Assembly (NCBI RefSeq): GCF_025642975.1
Contig: NZ_JANZKJ010000013.1
Location: forward strand, 1 to 64,000
DNA: 64,000 bases
Reading direction: 5' to 3'
Source: Pseudomonas sp. RIT-PI-S
Lineage (GTDB): Bacteria > Pseudomonadota > Gammaproteobacteria > Pseudomonadales > Pseudomonadaceae
Made by a program: the position numbers and the translations under genes
Shown here: one piece after another, positions 17,631-26,395 of the stretch
Layout: every line of letters begins with the position of its first letter
Position numbering within the stretch: position 1 is the first letter of the stretch
Notes under the pieces: model-generated
Database searches by the model: none
What the model was told of the DNA's origin: nothing
Seen by the model: the letters and a program-made list of their open reading frames with translations, nothing else

Positions 17631-19406
17631 TTACTCGGCCTTGGGCTGTTCGCGCAGGCGGATATGCAACTCGCGCAGGGCCTTGGCATCGACTGCCCCA
17701 GGTGCCTGGGTCATCACATCGGCGGCGCTCTGGGTTTTCGGGAAGGCAATCACTTCGCGGATCGACTGCGCGCCGGTCATCAGCATCACCAAGCGGTCGA
17801 GGCCGAAGGCCAGGCCGCCATGTGGCGGAGCACCGAACTTGAGCGCGTCGAGCAGGAAGCCGAATTTCTCTTCCTGTTCCGCCGCTTCGATACCCAGCAG
17901 GCGGAATACGGCCTGTTGCATTTCCTTGCGGTGGATACGGATCGAACCGCCACCCAGCTCGGTGCCGTTGAGCACCATGTCATAGGCCCGCGACAGCGCA
18001 CCGGCGGGGTTCGCTTCCAGCTCGGCCGGGCTGCACTTCGGCGAAGTGAAGGGGTGGTGCAGTGCGGCGAAGCTGCCCTGGTCGCCCTCTTCGAACATCG
18101 GGAAATCGACCACCCACAGCGGTGCCCACTGGGCGGTCAAGAGTTCGAAGTCGTGGCCTAGGCGAATACGCAGCGCGCCCAGGGCTTCGCTGACGATCTT
18201 GGCCTTGTCGGCACCGAAGAACACGATGTCGCCGTCCACCGCGCCTACGCGGTCGAGGATGACATTGAGGTTGGCCTCGGGGATATTCTTGACGATCGGC
18301 GACTGCAGGCCTTCGACGCCCTTGGCGCGCTCGTTGACCTTGATATAGGCAAGGCCCTTGGCGCCGTAGATGCCGACGAACTTGGTGTAATCGTCGATCT
18401 TGCTGCGCGGCATGCTGGCGCCGCCCGGCAGGCGCAACGCGCTGACCCGGCACTTGGGATCATTGGCCGGGCCGCTGAACACCTTGAACTCAACGTCCTT
18501 GAGTTGATCGGCAACGTCGACCAGCTCCAGGGGAATGCGCAGGTCCGGTTTGTCCGAACCGAAGCGGCGCATGGCTTCGTCCCAGGTCATGTGAGGGAAG
18601 TCGCCGAAGTCGACGTCCAGCACTTCCTTGAACAGCTTGCGGATCATGCCTTCGGTCAGGCCCATGATCTCGCTTTCGTCCAGGAAGCTGGTTTCGATGT
18701 CGATCTGGGTGAATTCCGGCTGGCGGTCAGCGCGCAGGTCTTCGTCGCGGAAGCATTTGGCGATCTGGTAGTAGCGGTCGAAGCCGGCCACCATCAACAG
18801 TTGCTTGAACAACTGCGGCGACTGCGGCAAGGCGAAGAAGCTGCCGGGGTGGGTACGGCTAGGCACCAGGTAGTCGCGGGCGCCTTCCGGGGTGGCGCGG
18901 GTAAGGATCGGCGTCTCGACGTCGAGGAAGCCGTTCTCGTCCAGGTAGCGACGGATGCTGCTGGTGATGCGCGAACGCAGGCGCAGCTTGTCGGCCATCT
19001 CCGGGCGACGCAGGTCGATGAAACGATAGCGCAGGCGGGTTTCCTCGCCCACGTCGGAGTATTCGTTCAACGGGAACGGCGGGGTTTCGGCTTCGTTGAG
19101 CACTTCGAGCTCATACCCGAGCACTTCGATGGCGCCGGAGGCCATGTTCGGGTTCACCGCGCCAGCGGGGCGCAAACGCACCTTGCCGCTGATGCGCACC
19201 ACGTATTCGCTGCGCACGCGGTCCGCGGCGGCGAAGGACTCGGCGCGGTCGGGGTCGAACACCACCTGGGCCATGCCTTCGCGATCACGAACGTCGAGGA
19301 AGATCACCCCGCCATGGTCGCGACGGCGGTGGACCCAGCCGCAAAGGGTGATTTCCTGGCCGTCCAGGCTCTCGTTCAGTTGGCCGCAATAGTGGCTGCG
19401 CATCAT
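17631..19406 (-). CDS. aspS: Aspartyl-tRNA synthetase (probably non-discriminating)
   Basis: A 591-residue class II synthetase of the bacterial type. The N-terminal OB anticodon-binding domain (about 1-110; LCGWVHRRRDHGGVIFLDVRDR) is followed by motif 2 (CFRDEDLRADRQPEFTQID), the bacterial GAD insertion (about 285-420) and motif 3 (GLAFGLDRLVML). Pseudomonas relatives are non-discriminating and work with GatCAB; that cannot be tested from this sequence alone. Confidence 0.97.
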   Translation of the reverse strand: MMRSHYCGQLNESLDGQEITLCGWVHRRRDHGGVIFLDVRDREGMAQVVFDPDRAESFAAADRVRSEYVVRISGKVRLRPAGAVNPNMASGAIEVLGYELEVLNEAETPPFPLNEYSDVGEETRLRYRFIDLRRPEMADKLRLRSRITSSIRRYLDENGFLDVETPILTRATPEGARDYLVPSRTHPGSFFALPQSPQLFKQLLMVAGFDRYYQIAKCFRDEDLRADRQPEFTQIDIETSFLDESEIMGLTEGMIRKLFKEVLDVDFGDFPHMTWDEAMRRFGSDKPDLRIPLELVDVADQLKDVEFKVFSGPANDPKCRVSALRLPGGASMPRSKIDDYTKFVGIYGAKGLAYIKVNERAKGVEGLQSPIVKNIPEANLNVILDRVGAVDGDIVFFGADKAKIVSEALGALRIRLGHDFELLTAQWAPLWVVDFPMFEEGDQGSFAALHHPFTSPKCSPAELEANPAGALSRAYDMVLNGTELGGGSIRIHRKEMQQAVFRLLGIEAAEQEEKFGFLLDALKFGAPPHGGLAFGLDRLVMLMTGAQSIREVIAFPKTQSAADVMTQAPGAVDAKALRELHIRLREQPKAE

Positions 19407-19489
19407 GATGGTCGGTTCACTTATAGTCAGTCGTGTTCGGGCGGGCCCGCATCACCGGCAGTGTGCAGTACCCGGCGAAGGGGTTCAAC

Positions 19490-19711
19490 TCAGTCGGCCT
19501 TGTCGGCGCCGGCGAGGTTTTTCTTGGCGCCAGTCTTGAAATCGGTTTCGTACCAGCCGGTTCCGCTCAAGCGGAAGCCCGCCCGGGACACGGCCTTGGT
19601 CAGCCGCGGGGCCGCGCAGGCGGGGCAATCGGTCAAAGGAGCTTCGCTGAGCTTCTGGATGGCTTCCAGTTGGTGACCACAGCTTTCGCATTGGTAATTG
19701 TACAAGGGCAT
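19490..19711 (-). CDS. FmdB-family zinc-ribbon protein
   Basis: A 73-residue protein with paired CxxC motifs (YNYQCESCGHQLE and TDCPACAAPRL) that make a zinc ribbon of the FmdB/CxxC_CXXC_SSSS family. Members are often found just upstream of aspS in Pseudomonas, as here. The function is not established; a role as a regulator or assembly factor has been proposed from FmdB. Confidence 0.85.
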   Translation of the reverse strand: MPLYNYQCESCGHQLEAIQKLSEAPLTDCPACAAPRLTKAVSRAGFRLSGTGWYETDFKTGAKKNLAGADKAD

Positions 19712-19833
19712 ATTACAGGTGCTCGGCTACGAACGTGGCGCGCGGGGCGCTGGTTAACTTAAGCGCGGAATTATATCTGGTTAACCGCGCCCGGCTGCAA
19801 GCTCCCCGATATCGCGTTTATCGCGCGGCGCGC

Positions 19834-20178
19834 TCAGGGTCCAGGCTGCCCTTGGGGCGAGGCCGCTTTATCGAGCACATATGCTACGCAGATGACCCGC
19901 ACCAGCCCGCTGAAATTCTTCACGCCGCCATGCCGCAGGTGGACTTCCCGGTCCAGGTAAGACAACAGCTGGTTGACTGTGCATTGATTGCGTTCGGCCA
20001 GGGCTTCGAGAATATTCCAGTACACCCGCTCCAGGCGCAGGCAGGTGGCAAAACCATTGAGCCGCACGGAGCGGGCCATGGGCCGGGCCAGCGCCATGTC
20101 GAAGTTTTTCTGAAACGGGTCGAGCAGGAGTTTGGCAGAGCCACAGCCGCGGCTGAAATGAGAGCAATTCATAAGCAT
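19834..20178 (-). CDS. Ribbon-helix-helix domain protein
   Basis: A 114-residue protein with a likely ribbon-helix-helix core at about residues 36-85 (RSVRLNGFATCLRLERVYW, then ALAERNQCTVNQLLSYLD), matching the RHH_4-type domain. The ATG at 20176-20178 was chosen because an AAGGAAGG Shine-Dalgarno lies 7 bp upstream; an upstream ATG and a second internal ATG are alternatives. It is probably a small DNA-binding regulator; no target is known. Confidence 0.75.
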   Translation of the reverse strand: MLMNCSHFSRGCGSAKLLLDPFQKNFDMALARPMARSVRLNGFATCLRLERVYWNILEALAERNQCTVNQLLSYLDREVHLRHGGVKNFSGLVRVICVAYVLDKAASPQGQPGP

Positions 20179-20351
20179 CACAGCACCTTCCTTGGCGTAA
20201 TCCAAACGCGCGGCAGCGCGCTTCGGAAGCCTATGAAAACGCCGGGAGGTGGCGCGTGGGAGCGACAGTAACGATCCCGAAGGTAGGAAAAGGCGGTGCT
20301 ATATGCCAGAAAGGCGCCATCCGGCGGCGCCAGCTACCGGACGGCTCCAGA

Positions 20352-20825
20352 TCAGTTTCCTTCGAGCAAGGCGCGAAGCATCCAGGCGGTTTTCTCGTGG
20401 GTTTGCATGCGCTGGGTCAGTAGGTCCGCGGTTGGCTCGTCGCTGACTTTATCCAGCAATGGGAACAGGCTGCGCGCGGTACGCACTACTGCTTCCTGGC
20501 CATCGACCAGCTGCTTGATCATTTCTTCTGCGGCCGGCACACCCGGCTCTTCCTTGATCGAGGACAAACGCGCGTAGGTCGTGTAAGTGCCCGGGGCCGG
20601 GAAGCCCAGCGCGCGGATGCGCTCGGCGATTGAGTCGACCGCCAGCGCCAATTCGTTGTATTGCTCTTCGAACATCAGGTGCAGGGTGCGGAACATCGGG
20701 CCGCTGACGTTCCAGTGGAAGTTATGGGTCTTGAGGTACAGCACGTAGGTGTCCGACAGCAGACGCGACAGGCCGTCCACGATCGACTTGCGATCTTCTT
20801 CATTGATGCCGATATCAATTGCCAT
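20352..20825 (-). CDS. dps: Dps-family DNA-binding ferritin
   Basis: A 157-residue four-helix protein. The ferroxidase residues typical of Dps are visible in LKTHNFHWNVSGPMFRTLHLMFEEQYNELALAVDSIAERIRALG (His, His, Asp, Glu). It would oxidise and store iron and protect DNA from peroxide. The N-terminus is short and not strongly Lys-rich, so DNA binding may be weak. It has the same neighbour (cold-shock-domain gene) as in P. aeruginosa. Confidence 0.92.
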   Translation of the reverse strand: MAIDIGINEEDRKSIVDGLSRLLSDTYVLYLKTHNFHWNVSGPMFRTLHLMFEEQYNELALAVDSIAERIRALGFPAPGTYTTYARLSSIKEEPGVPAAEEMIKQLVDGQEAVVRTARSLFPLLDKVSDEPTADLLTQRMQTHEKTAWMLRALLEGN

Positions 20826-21197
20826 GAGGTTCCCCTTGTTGATTGAAGTATTTCAAAGGTGCGCCGGCTACTGTAGCAAGAGTGCCCGGGCCTCGCAGCC
20901 ATCCTCAGGTATACGCTGCAGAGCGCCGGGCGTCGCCAAAAGGCCATCAATGCGCCATGTCATGGCGGATGGAATTGAGTCTCTAGGCCTGTTTCCTGTT
21001 AAATAGCCGGCGTGCCACCAATGCGTTGCCAACACCCTTCGAGCCGCCGCTTTTTTTCTTGTTCCAGGCGGCGTCACGCAGGGTTGGCTCGCAGGCGCAT
21101 AGGCCAGTCCCTCCTGCCGTTTTTCGCTTAATACCGCACACGTGCACTGTGAGGGATCAGCGCTTCTTGATCCTCTAGAAAAATGTGAGTCATAAAT
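20826..21197. other. Intergenic region between dps and the cold-shock-domain gene
   Basis: About 370 bases without a convincing gene. It must hold the divergent promoters of dps and the cold-shock-domain gene. The last 150 bases before the latter could be a long leader, as is common for cold-shock mRNAs, but no motif was secured. Confidence 0.4.
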
Positions 21198-21800
21198 ATG
21201 TTGAAAACCGTTCATCTCCTTACAGGCGCGGGCGCAGTACTGCTGGCTGCCCTACCCGGCGTGATGCCGGGTGCCTTGCCTTACCTTTCTCAAACCGATG
21301 CTTTTCATCTGGCCTTTATCGGCCTGAGCAACCTGTTGTTCGCGCCCTTGATTCCGCAATGGAAACATAATCCGCGGCAAACCCTGCAGGGCTTTGTCAG
21401 CGCTCTGCTGGTACTGGCGGCCGTGCTGCAAGCGCTGGTGCTATATGCTCCCCTACCGCTGGTGGCTGGCGAACCCGCGGTATGGCTGGGCTTGCTGTCG
21501 ATGCTTGCCGCAGTCGTGTTGCAGTTGGCAGCCAGCCGGCCAAAGAAGTACGTGTCGGCCGCGCCGGTGACATTCACCGGCGGCAACCGCGATACGGGTA
21601 CCGTGAAGTGGTTCAATACATCCAAGGGCTTCGGCTTCATTTCCCGGGATTCGGGCGACGATATCTTCGTCCACTTCCGGGCCATCCGCGGTGAAGGTCA
21701 CCGCGTATTGGTCGAAGGCCAGCGCGTGGAGTTTTCGGTGATGAACCGCGACAAAGGCCTGCAGGCCGAAGATGTAGTGGCGGCCGCCCCGGGCCGCTGA
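21198..21800 (+). CDS. Membrane protein with C-terminal cold-shock domain
   Basis: A 200-residue fusion. Residues 1-115 contain about four hydrophobic helices (for example VHLLTGAGAVLLAALPGV, LAFIGLSNLLFAPLI, VLAAVLQALVLYAPLPLV and AVWLGLLSMLAAVVLQLA). Residues about 130-197 are a complete cold-shock domain with RNP1 KGFGFIS and RNP2 DIFVHF. The start is the ATG at 21198 with a weak Shine-Dalgarno. This would tether a nucleic-acid-binding domain to the inner membrane. The same gene order (dps, cold-shock gene, slyX, HIT, porin) exists in P. aeruginosa. Confidence 0.88.
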   Translation: MLKTVHLLTGAGAVLLAALPGVMPGALPYLSQTDAFHLAFIGLSNLLFAPLIPQWKHNPRQTLQGFVSALLVLAAVLQALVLYAPLPLVAGEPAVWLGLLSMLAAVVLQLAASRPKKYVSAAPVTFTGGNRDTGTVKWFNTSKGFGFISRDSGDDIFVHFRAIRGEGHRVLVEGQRVEFSVMNRDKGLQAEDVVAAAPGR

Positions 21801-21809
21801 GCACTGCTC

Positions 21810-22016
21810 TCAGTAATGCGGGGGCGGCGGCTCGTCGCCCGCCTCCCCGTATTGCCCCGCCAGCTCCCGATAGCGCTCCGTCAGCTGAGCCAGCTGCAAC
21901 CCTAACCGCTCCAACTGACGTTGCTGATCTATCAGCACTTCGTTCAACGCCTGGATGGTGTCGTCCTGGAATGCCAGACGGGTTTCCAGTTCTGTAACAC
22001 GATTCTCGACGCTCAT
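21810..22016 (-). CDS. slyX: SlyX family protein
   Basis: A 68-residue coiled-coil protein (RVTELETRLAFQDDTIQALNEV, then QQRQLERLGLQL) ending in the proline-rich PPPPHY tail characteristic of SlyX. The function is unknown. The start at 22014-22016 overlaps the stop of the HIT gene by 4 bp, so the two are co-translated. Confidence 0.92.
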   Translation of the reverse strand: MSVENRVTELETRLAFQDDTIQALNEVLIDQQRQLERLGLQLAQLTERYRELAGQYGEAGDEPPPPHY

Positions 22017-22441
22017 CCCGCCTGCACCCATGTGAAGTCGCTGCCCAGCAGGGCCTTGAGTTGATCCTTCAGCGCCTCGAGCCGAGCTGGCTCATACGTC
22101 GTGCCGGGCACCCTGCCCCATACGGGCGCGGGCCAGGCAGCATCCGCGCAGTAGCGGGCGATCACATGCACATGCAGTTGGGCGACGACGTTGCCCAAGG
22201 CCGCTACGTTCATTTTGTCTGCCCCAAGCGCATGCTTGAGGCCCTCCGCCAGGCGCCCGGTTTCCACGGCCAGCTGGGCCTGGTCAGCCTCGCTCAGCTC
22301 AAAGACTTCGGTAATGCCGGGCCGGCGCGGCACCAGGATCAGCCATGGATAGTTGGCGTCCCGGCTGAGCAGCAGCCGGCAAAGGGGAAAGTCCCCCAGC
22401 ACCCAGGTATCGGCTTGCAAGCGGGGGTCGAGTTCGAACAA
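22013..22441 (-). CDS. HIT-family nucleotide-binding protein
   Basis: A 142-residue protein of the histidine-triad superfamily. The motif is degenerate at its first His (QLHVHVIAR), as in the HIT group often found next to slyX. A TTG at 22439-22441 is the likely start: GGAGG lies 7 bp upstream and the length matches the family, whereas the ATG at 22483 adds 14 residues and has no better ribosome site. It probably hydrolyses or binds nucleotide adducts; the substrate is unknown. Confidence 0.82.
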   Translation of the reverse strand: MFELDPRLQADTWVLGDFPLCRLLLSRDANYPWLILVPRRPGITEVFELSEADQAQLAVETGRLAEGLKHALGADKMNVAALGNVVAQLHVHVIARYCADAAWPAPVWGRVPGTTYEPARLEALKDQLKALLGSDFTWVQAG

Positions 22442-23183
22442 AGGCTGGCCTCCTATGGATAGTGCCTTGATGGCAATGCCCAAGCATACCGCTTGAGCCT
22501 ATAAATGTCGGCGGCTGGCCCGCCCCGGCTTGGTTCGGCGCCGCGCGACGACGCACCAAAACGAAGCGGCCGCGATGTACGTTGCTATGATTAAACCGCG
22601 ACGCCATCCAATGGGGCGCCAACCTTTATCGCAAATCCTTAGGTAGAGGAGCAGCACGCTTGCCAAGCGGCAACTTTGCGCTAGCCTCTCCAAGCGCCAG
22701 TGCTACTTTTCGCACCATAAATGCACATGCCGGCTTTTAAAGGTGCGCTATAACCCTTCGCCATCAAAGGGTAACGTGATTAAGGTAACACTTTGGTTAG
22801 GAGCGGCGGAGCACCATCTTAAAGCGCAGGGCCTGTCAACCACATGCACCCGAGGGCTGGACCCAGTGATTTCGGGGCTTTTCGCTGCTTTGAGCAGAAA
22901 AGTGAAAATTTTGTGAGCTGGCGAGGTAAGTTTGCACACTTGTTGCAATATGCTTCGCCAAGACGCTCACCTCCCGGACCGTGAACCGGTTAGGCGAGCG
23001 AACACGACATGCAGGAGGTTAAAAGCGACACGCCAGCCGGCATTTCTCGAAGAACCCGAGCAGCCGTATCGCAGGACAACGTGGGCGTGATGTAGGTTAC
23101 GCCTCACTAAAAAGAAAGAGCCGACCTGAATAAAAACCAAGCGGCCGGCAGTACTCTTCCTAAAACCAAAGGAGCAAGTCACG
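22442..23183. other. Long AT-richer leader region upstream of the porin
   Basis: About 740 bases without a gene. The segment holds the porin promoter and perhaps a long 5' leader. At 22964-23001 the arms CGCTCACCT and AGGCGAGCG flank CCGG/CCGG and could fold into a hairpin about 180 bp before the start codon. Reading frames on the minus strand here have no family signature. A small RNA cannot be excluded. Confidence 0.4.
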
Positions 23184-24542
23184 ATGAAAGTGATGAAGTG
23201 GAGCGCAATCGCACTGGCAGTAACCGCGGCGGCGACCTCGCAACTGGCAATGGCTGAAGCCTTCGTCAGCGACCAGGCCGAAGCCAAAGGCTTTGTTGAA
23301 GACAGCACACTGAACCTGCTGCTTCGCAACTACTACTTCAACCGTGACAACAAGAACGGTGGTCACGACCAGCGTGACTGGACCCAAGGCATCCACGGTG
23401 TGTTCAGCTCCGGCTTCACCACCGGCACCGTCGGTGTGGGCGTTGATGCGTTTGCCTACGGCGGTCTACGCCTGTGGGGCCTAGATAAATACTCTGGCTC
23501 AACCAACCTGACCGTGGACTCCGACGGTGACAACCATAGTAACTATGGGAAGGTCGGCGCCGCTGCTAAGTTCCGTATCTCCAAGACCATGCTGAAAATT
23601 GGCGACCAACAGCCAAGCACCAGCCCTGTCTTCGCAGTAGGTGGTAGCCGCCTGGTTCCGCAAACCGCCAGCGGTATCACCTTGATGAGCAGCGAGGTGA
23701 CGGGCCTGGACCTCGAGGCCGGGCATTTCTACTCAGGCACCAGCCAGAACGACACCAGCCATGATGGTGAGCTGTGGGCCAACTACGCAGGCGTCTCCGC
23801 CAAGAGCGCCGACTACTTGGGTGGCCGCTACGCATTCAACGACCAACTAAGCGTTGGCGTATATGGCTCCAAGCTTGAAGATATCTGGAACCAATACTAC
23901 GGCAACGTGAACTATGTTCTGCCGCTGGCTGGCGACCAATCGTTGACCTTCGACGTCAACTACTACCGCACCACCGATGAAGGCAGCTCTAAAGCTGGTG
24001 AAATTGACAACAACACTTACTCGTTGTCGGCGGCTTACGCCTTCCTGCCAGGCCAGACACTGACCCTGTCCTTCCAGAAGGTTAACGGCGACACCCCGTT
24101 CGACTATATCGGTGTGGGTGACAACAACCGCGGTGGCGACTCGATCTTCCTGGCTAACTCCATTCAGTACTCGGACTTCAACGCCCCTGGCGAGAAATCC
24201 TGGAAGCTGCAATACAACCTGGACCTGGCCTCCTACGGCGTTCCTGGTCTGAGCTTCATGGCCCGCTACGCGTACGGCTATGACATCGACGGTTCGGGGG
24301 CAGACCTGTCCGGCGCCTATGTCACCCATGACGAAAATGGTGTTGTCAACGGCACCCTTTATGGCAGCGATGGCGACCACCACGAAACCAACCTGGAAGC
24401 CAAGTATGTGGTTCAAACTGGCCCAGCCAAGGACCTGTCCTTCCGCATCCGCCAAGCCTGGCATACTGGCAACGCCGACCAAGCAGACGGCGACGTAAAA
24501 GAGTTCCGCCTGATCGTCGACTACCCGATCTCGATCCTGTAA
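23184..24542 (+). CDS. OprD-family outer-membrane porin
   Basis: A 452-residue precursor. The signal peptide is residues 1-24 (ending AMA). The mature start EAFVSDQAEAKGFVEDSTLNLLLRNYYFNRD is the OprD-family signature, and the end LRIVDYP-like (FRLIVDYPISIL) is the last barrel strand. The family takes up basic amino acids, peptides or aromatic acids through an 18-stranded barrel. The position beside proS matches that of P. aeruginosa oprD, but specificity among OprD/OprQ types is not settled. A good AAAGGAG Shine-Dalgarno precedes it. Confidence 0.93.
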   Translation: MKVMKWSAIALAVTAAATSQLAMAEAFVSDQAEAKGFVEDSTLNLLLRNYYFNRDNKNGGHDQRDWTQGIHGVFSSGFTTGTVGVGVDAFAYGGLRLWGLDKYSGSTNLTVDSDGDNHSNYGKVGAAAKFRISKTMLKIGDQQPSTSPVFAVGGSRLVPQTASGITLMSSEVTGLDLEAGHFYSGTSQNDTSHDGELWANYAGVSAKSADYLGGRYAFNDQLSVGVYGSKLEDIWNQYYGNVNYVLPLAGDQSLTFDVNYYRTTDEGSSKAGEIDNNTYSLSAAYAFLPGQTLTLSFQKVNGDTPFDYIGVGDNNRGGDSIFLANSIQYSDFNAPGEKSWKLQYNLDLASYGVPGLSFMARYAYGYDIDGSGADLSGAYVTHDENGVVNGTLYGSDGDHHETNLEAKYVVQTGPAKDLSFRIRQAWHTGNADQADGDVKEFRLIVDYPISIL

Positions 24543-24567
24543 TCGACCCAGCGGTACGCTTTGCCTG

Positions 24568-24595
24568 AAAAGCCCGGCCCCCGCGCCGGGCTTTT
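24568..24595 (+). terminator. Rho-independent terminator of the porin gene
   Basis: An 11-bp perfect stem AAAAGCCCGGC/GCCGGGCTTTT with a 6-base loop, 25 bp after the stop. Confidence 0.9.
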
Positions 24596-24662
24596 CATTG
24601 GCGGCGCTTGCTCCGTACAATGCCCAGCTTCAATACGAATTCAGCAACCGACACGGCCTACC

Positions 24663-26378
24663 ATGCGCACCAGTCAATTCCTGCTCGCCACACTGAAAGA
24701 AACCCCGTCCGACGCGGTGGTCATCAGCCATCAGCTGATGCTGCGCGCGGGCATGATTCGCAAGCTCGCCTCCGGCCTGTACACCTGGCTGCCGATGGGC
24801 CTGCGGGTGATGCGCAAGGTCGAGGCTATCGTGCGCGAAGAGATGAACGCCGCGGGCGCCCTGGAAGTGCTGATGCCAGGCATCCAACCCGCCGAGCTAT
24901 GGCAGGAGTCTGGCCGCTGGGAACAATACGGCCCCGAGTTGCTGCGCCTCAAAGACCGTCATGACCGCGAGTTCTGTGCCGGCCCTACCCATGAGGAGGT
25001 CATCACCGACATCGCCCGCAACGAGCTCAACAGCTATAAACAGTTGCCGATCAATCTGTATCAAATCCAAACCAAATTCCGCGATGAAATCCGCCCCCGC
25101 TTCGGCCTGATGCGTGGCCGCGAATTCATCATGAAGGACGCTTACTCCTTCCATGCCGATCAGGCATCGCTGCAGCAAACCTACGACCGTATGCATCAGG
25201 CGTACTGCAACATTTTCACCCGCCTGGGGCTCAACTTCCGCCCGGTCGAAGCCGACAACGGCTCCATCGGCGGCGCCGGCTCGCATGAATTCCATGTGCT
25301 GGCGTCCTCGGGCGAAGACGACATCGTGTTCAGCAACGGCTCGGACTACGCAGCCAACATCGAAAAGGCCGAAGCACTGCCTCGGGAAGCCGAGCGTGCC
25401 GCGGCCAGCGAGGAACTGCGCCTGGTCGACACCCCCAACACCAAAACGATCGCAGCGCTGGTCGAAGGTTTCGCCCTGCCTATCGAACGCACTGTGAAGA
25501 CCCTGGTCGTTCACGCCGCCGAAGCGGGCAAGCTGGTGGCACTGGTCATACGCGGCGACCATGAGCTCAACGAAATCAAGGCCGGCAACCACCCTCTGGT
25601 CGCCAGCCCACTGGTAATGGCCGGCGAAGCCGAACTGCGCGACGCGATCGGCGCGGGCGCCGGCTCTCTGGGCCCACTGAACATGCCGCTGCCCTGCATC
25701 ATCGACCGCTCGGTTGCCATGATGAGTGACTTCGCCGTGGGCGCGAACATCGACGACAAGCACTACTTTGGCGTGAACTGGGAGCGCGACCTGCCGCTGC
25801 CGGAAGTCGCGGACCTGCGCAACGTGGTCGAAGGCGACCCAAGCCCGGACGGTAAAGGCACCCTGGAAATCAAGCGTGGCATCGAAGTGGGGCATATCTT
25901 CCAGCTCGGCACCAAATACAGTGATGCGATGAAAGCCCAGGTGCTGGGTGAAAACGGCAAGCCGGTCACCATGACCATGGGCTGCTACGGCATCGGCGTG
26001 TCCCGTGTGGTAGCCGCCGCCATCGAGCAGAACCACGACGCCAACGGCATCATCTGGAGCGACACCCTGGCGCCGTTCCAGGTAGCCCTGGTGCCCCTGC
26101 GCTACGAGACGGAGCAGGTTCGCGAAGCCACGGACGCGCTCTACCGCGAGCTGACGGCCGCGGGCTTCGAGGTGCTGCTCGACGATCGCGACAAGAAAAC
26201 CAGCCCTGGCATCAAGTTCGCCGACATGGAGCTGATCGGCGTACCGCATCGAATCGTCATCAGCGATCGTTCCCTCGCAGAGGGCAAGCTTGAGTACAAG
26301 CAGCGTACTGAAAGCGAAGTGCAAAGCCTGGATATCGCCGAGGTGCTGCCCTTCCTGCGGGCACGCCTGGGCCGTTGA
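24663..26378 (+). CDS. proS: Prolyl-tRNA synthetase (bacterial type with editing domain)
   Basis: A 571-residue class II synthetase. Motif 2 (TKFRDEIRPRFGLMRGREFIMKD) and motif 3 (GCYGIGVSRVVAAAIEQ) are present, with an INS editing domain between them (about 225-405), which clears Ala-tRNA(Pro), and a C-terminal anticodon-binding domain. The ATG at 24663 gives MRTSQFLLATLKE, the standard start; the longer frame begins inside the porin terminator. Confidence 0.97.
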   Translation: MRTSQFLLATLKETPSDAVVISHQLMLRAGMIRKLASGLYTWLPMGLRVMRKVEAIVREEMNAAGALEVLMPGIQPAELWQESGRWEQYGPELLRLKDRHDREFCAGPTHEEVITDIARNELNSYKQLPINLYQIQTKFRDEIRPRFGLMRGREFIMKDAYSFHADQASLQQTYDRMHQAYCNIFTRLGLNFRPVEADNGSIGGAGSHEFHVLASSGEDDIVFSNGSDYAANIEKAEALPREAERAAASEELRLVDTPNTKTIAALVEGFALPIERTVKTLVVHAAEAGKLVALVIRGDHELNEIKAGNHPLVASPLVMAGEAELRDAIGAGAGSLGPLNMPLPCIIDRSVAMMSDFAVGANIDDKHYFGVNWERDLPLPEVADLRNVVEGDPSPDGKGTLEIKRGIEVGHIFQLGTKYSDAMKAQVLGENGKPVTMTMGCYGIGVSRVVAAAIEQNHDANGIIWSDTLAPFQVALVPLRYETEQVREATDALYRELTAAGFEVLLDDRDKKTSPGIKFADMELIGVPHRIVISDRSLAEGKLEYKQRTESEVQSLDIAEVLPFLRARLGR

Positions 26379-26395
26379 TCATCGAGTAAGCGTTC

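Noticed and set aside
24897..26324. Minus-strand frame of 475 codons opposite proS
   Set aside because: proS is a complete, well-conserved gene; the opposite frame is open only because of high GC at third positions.
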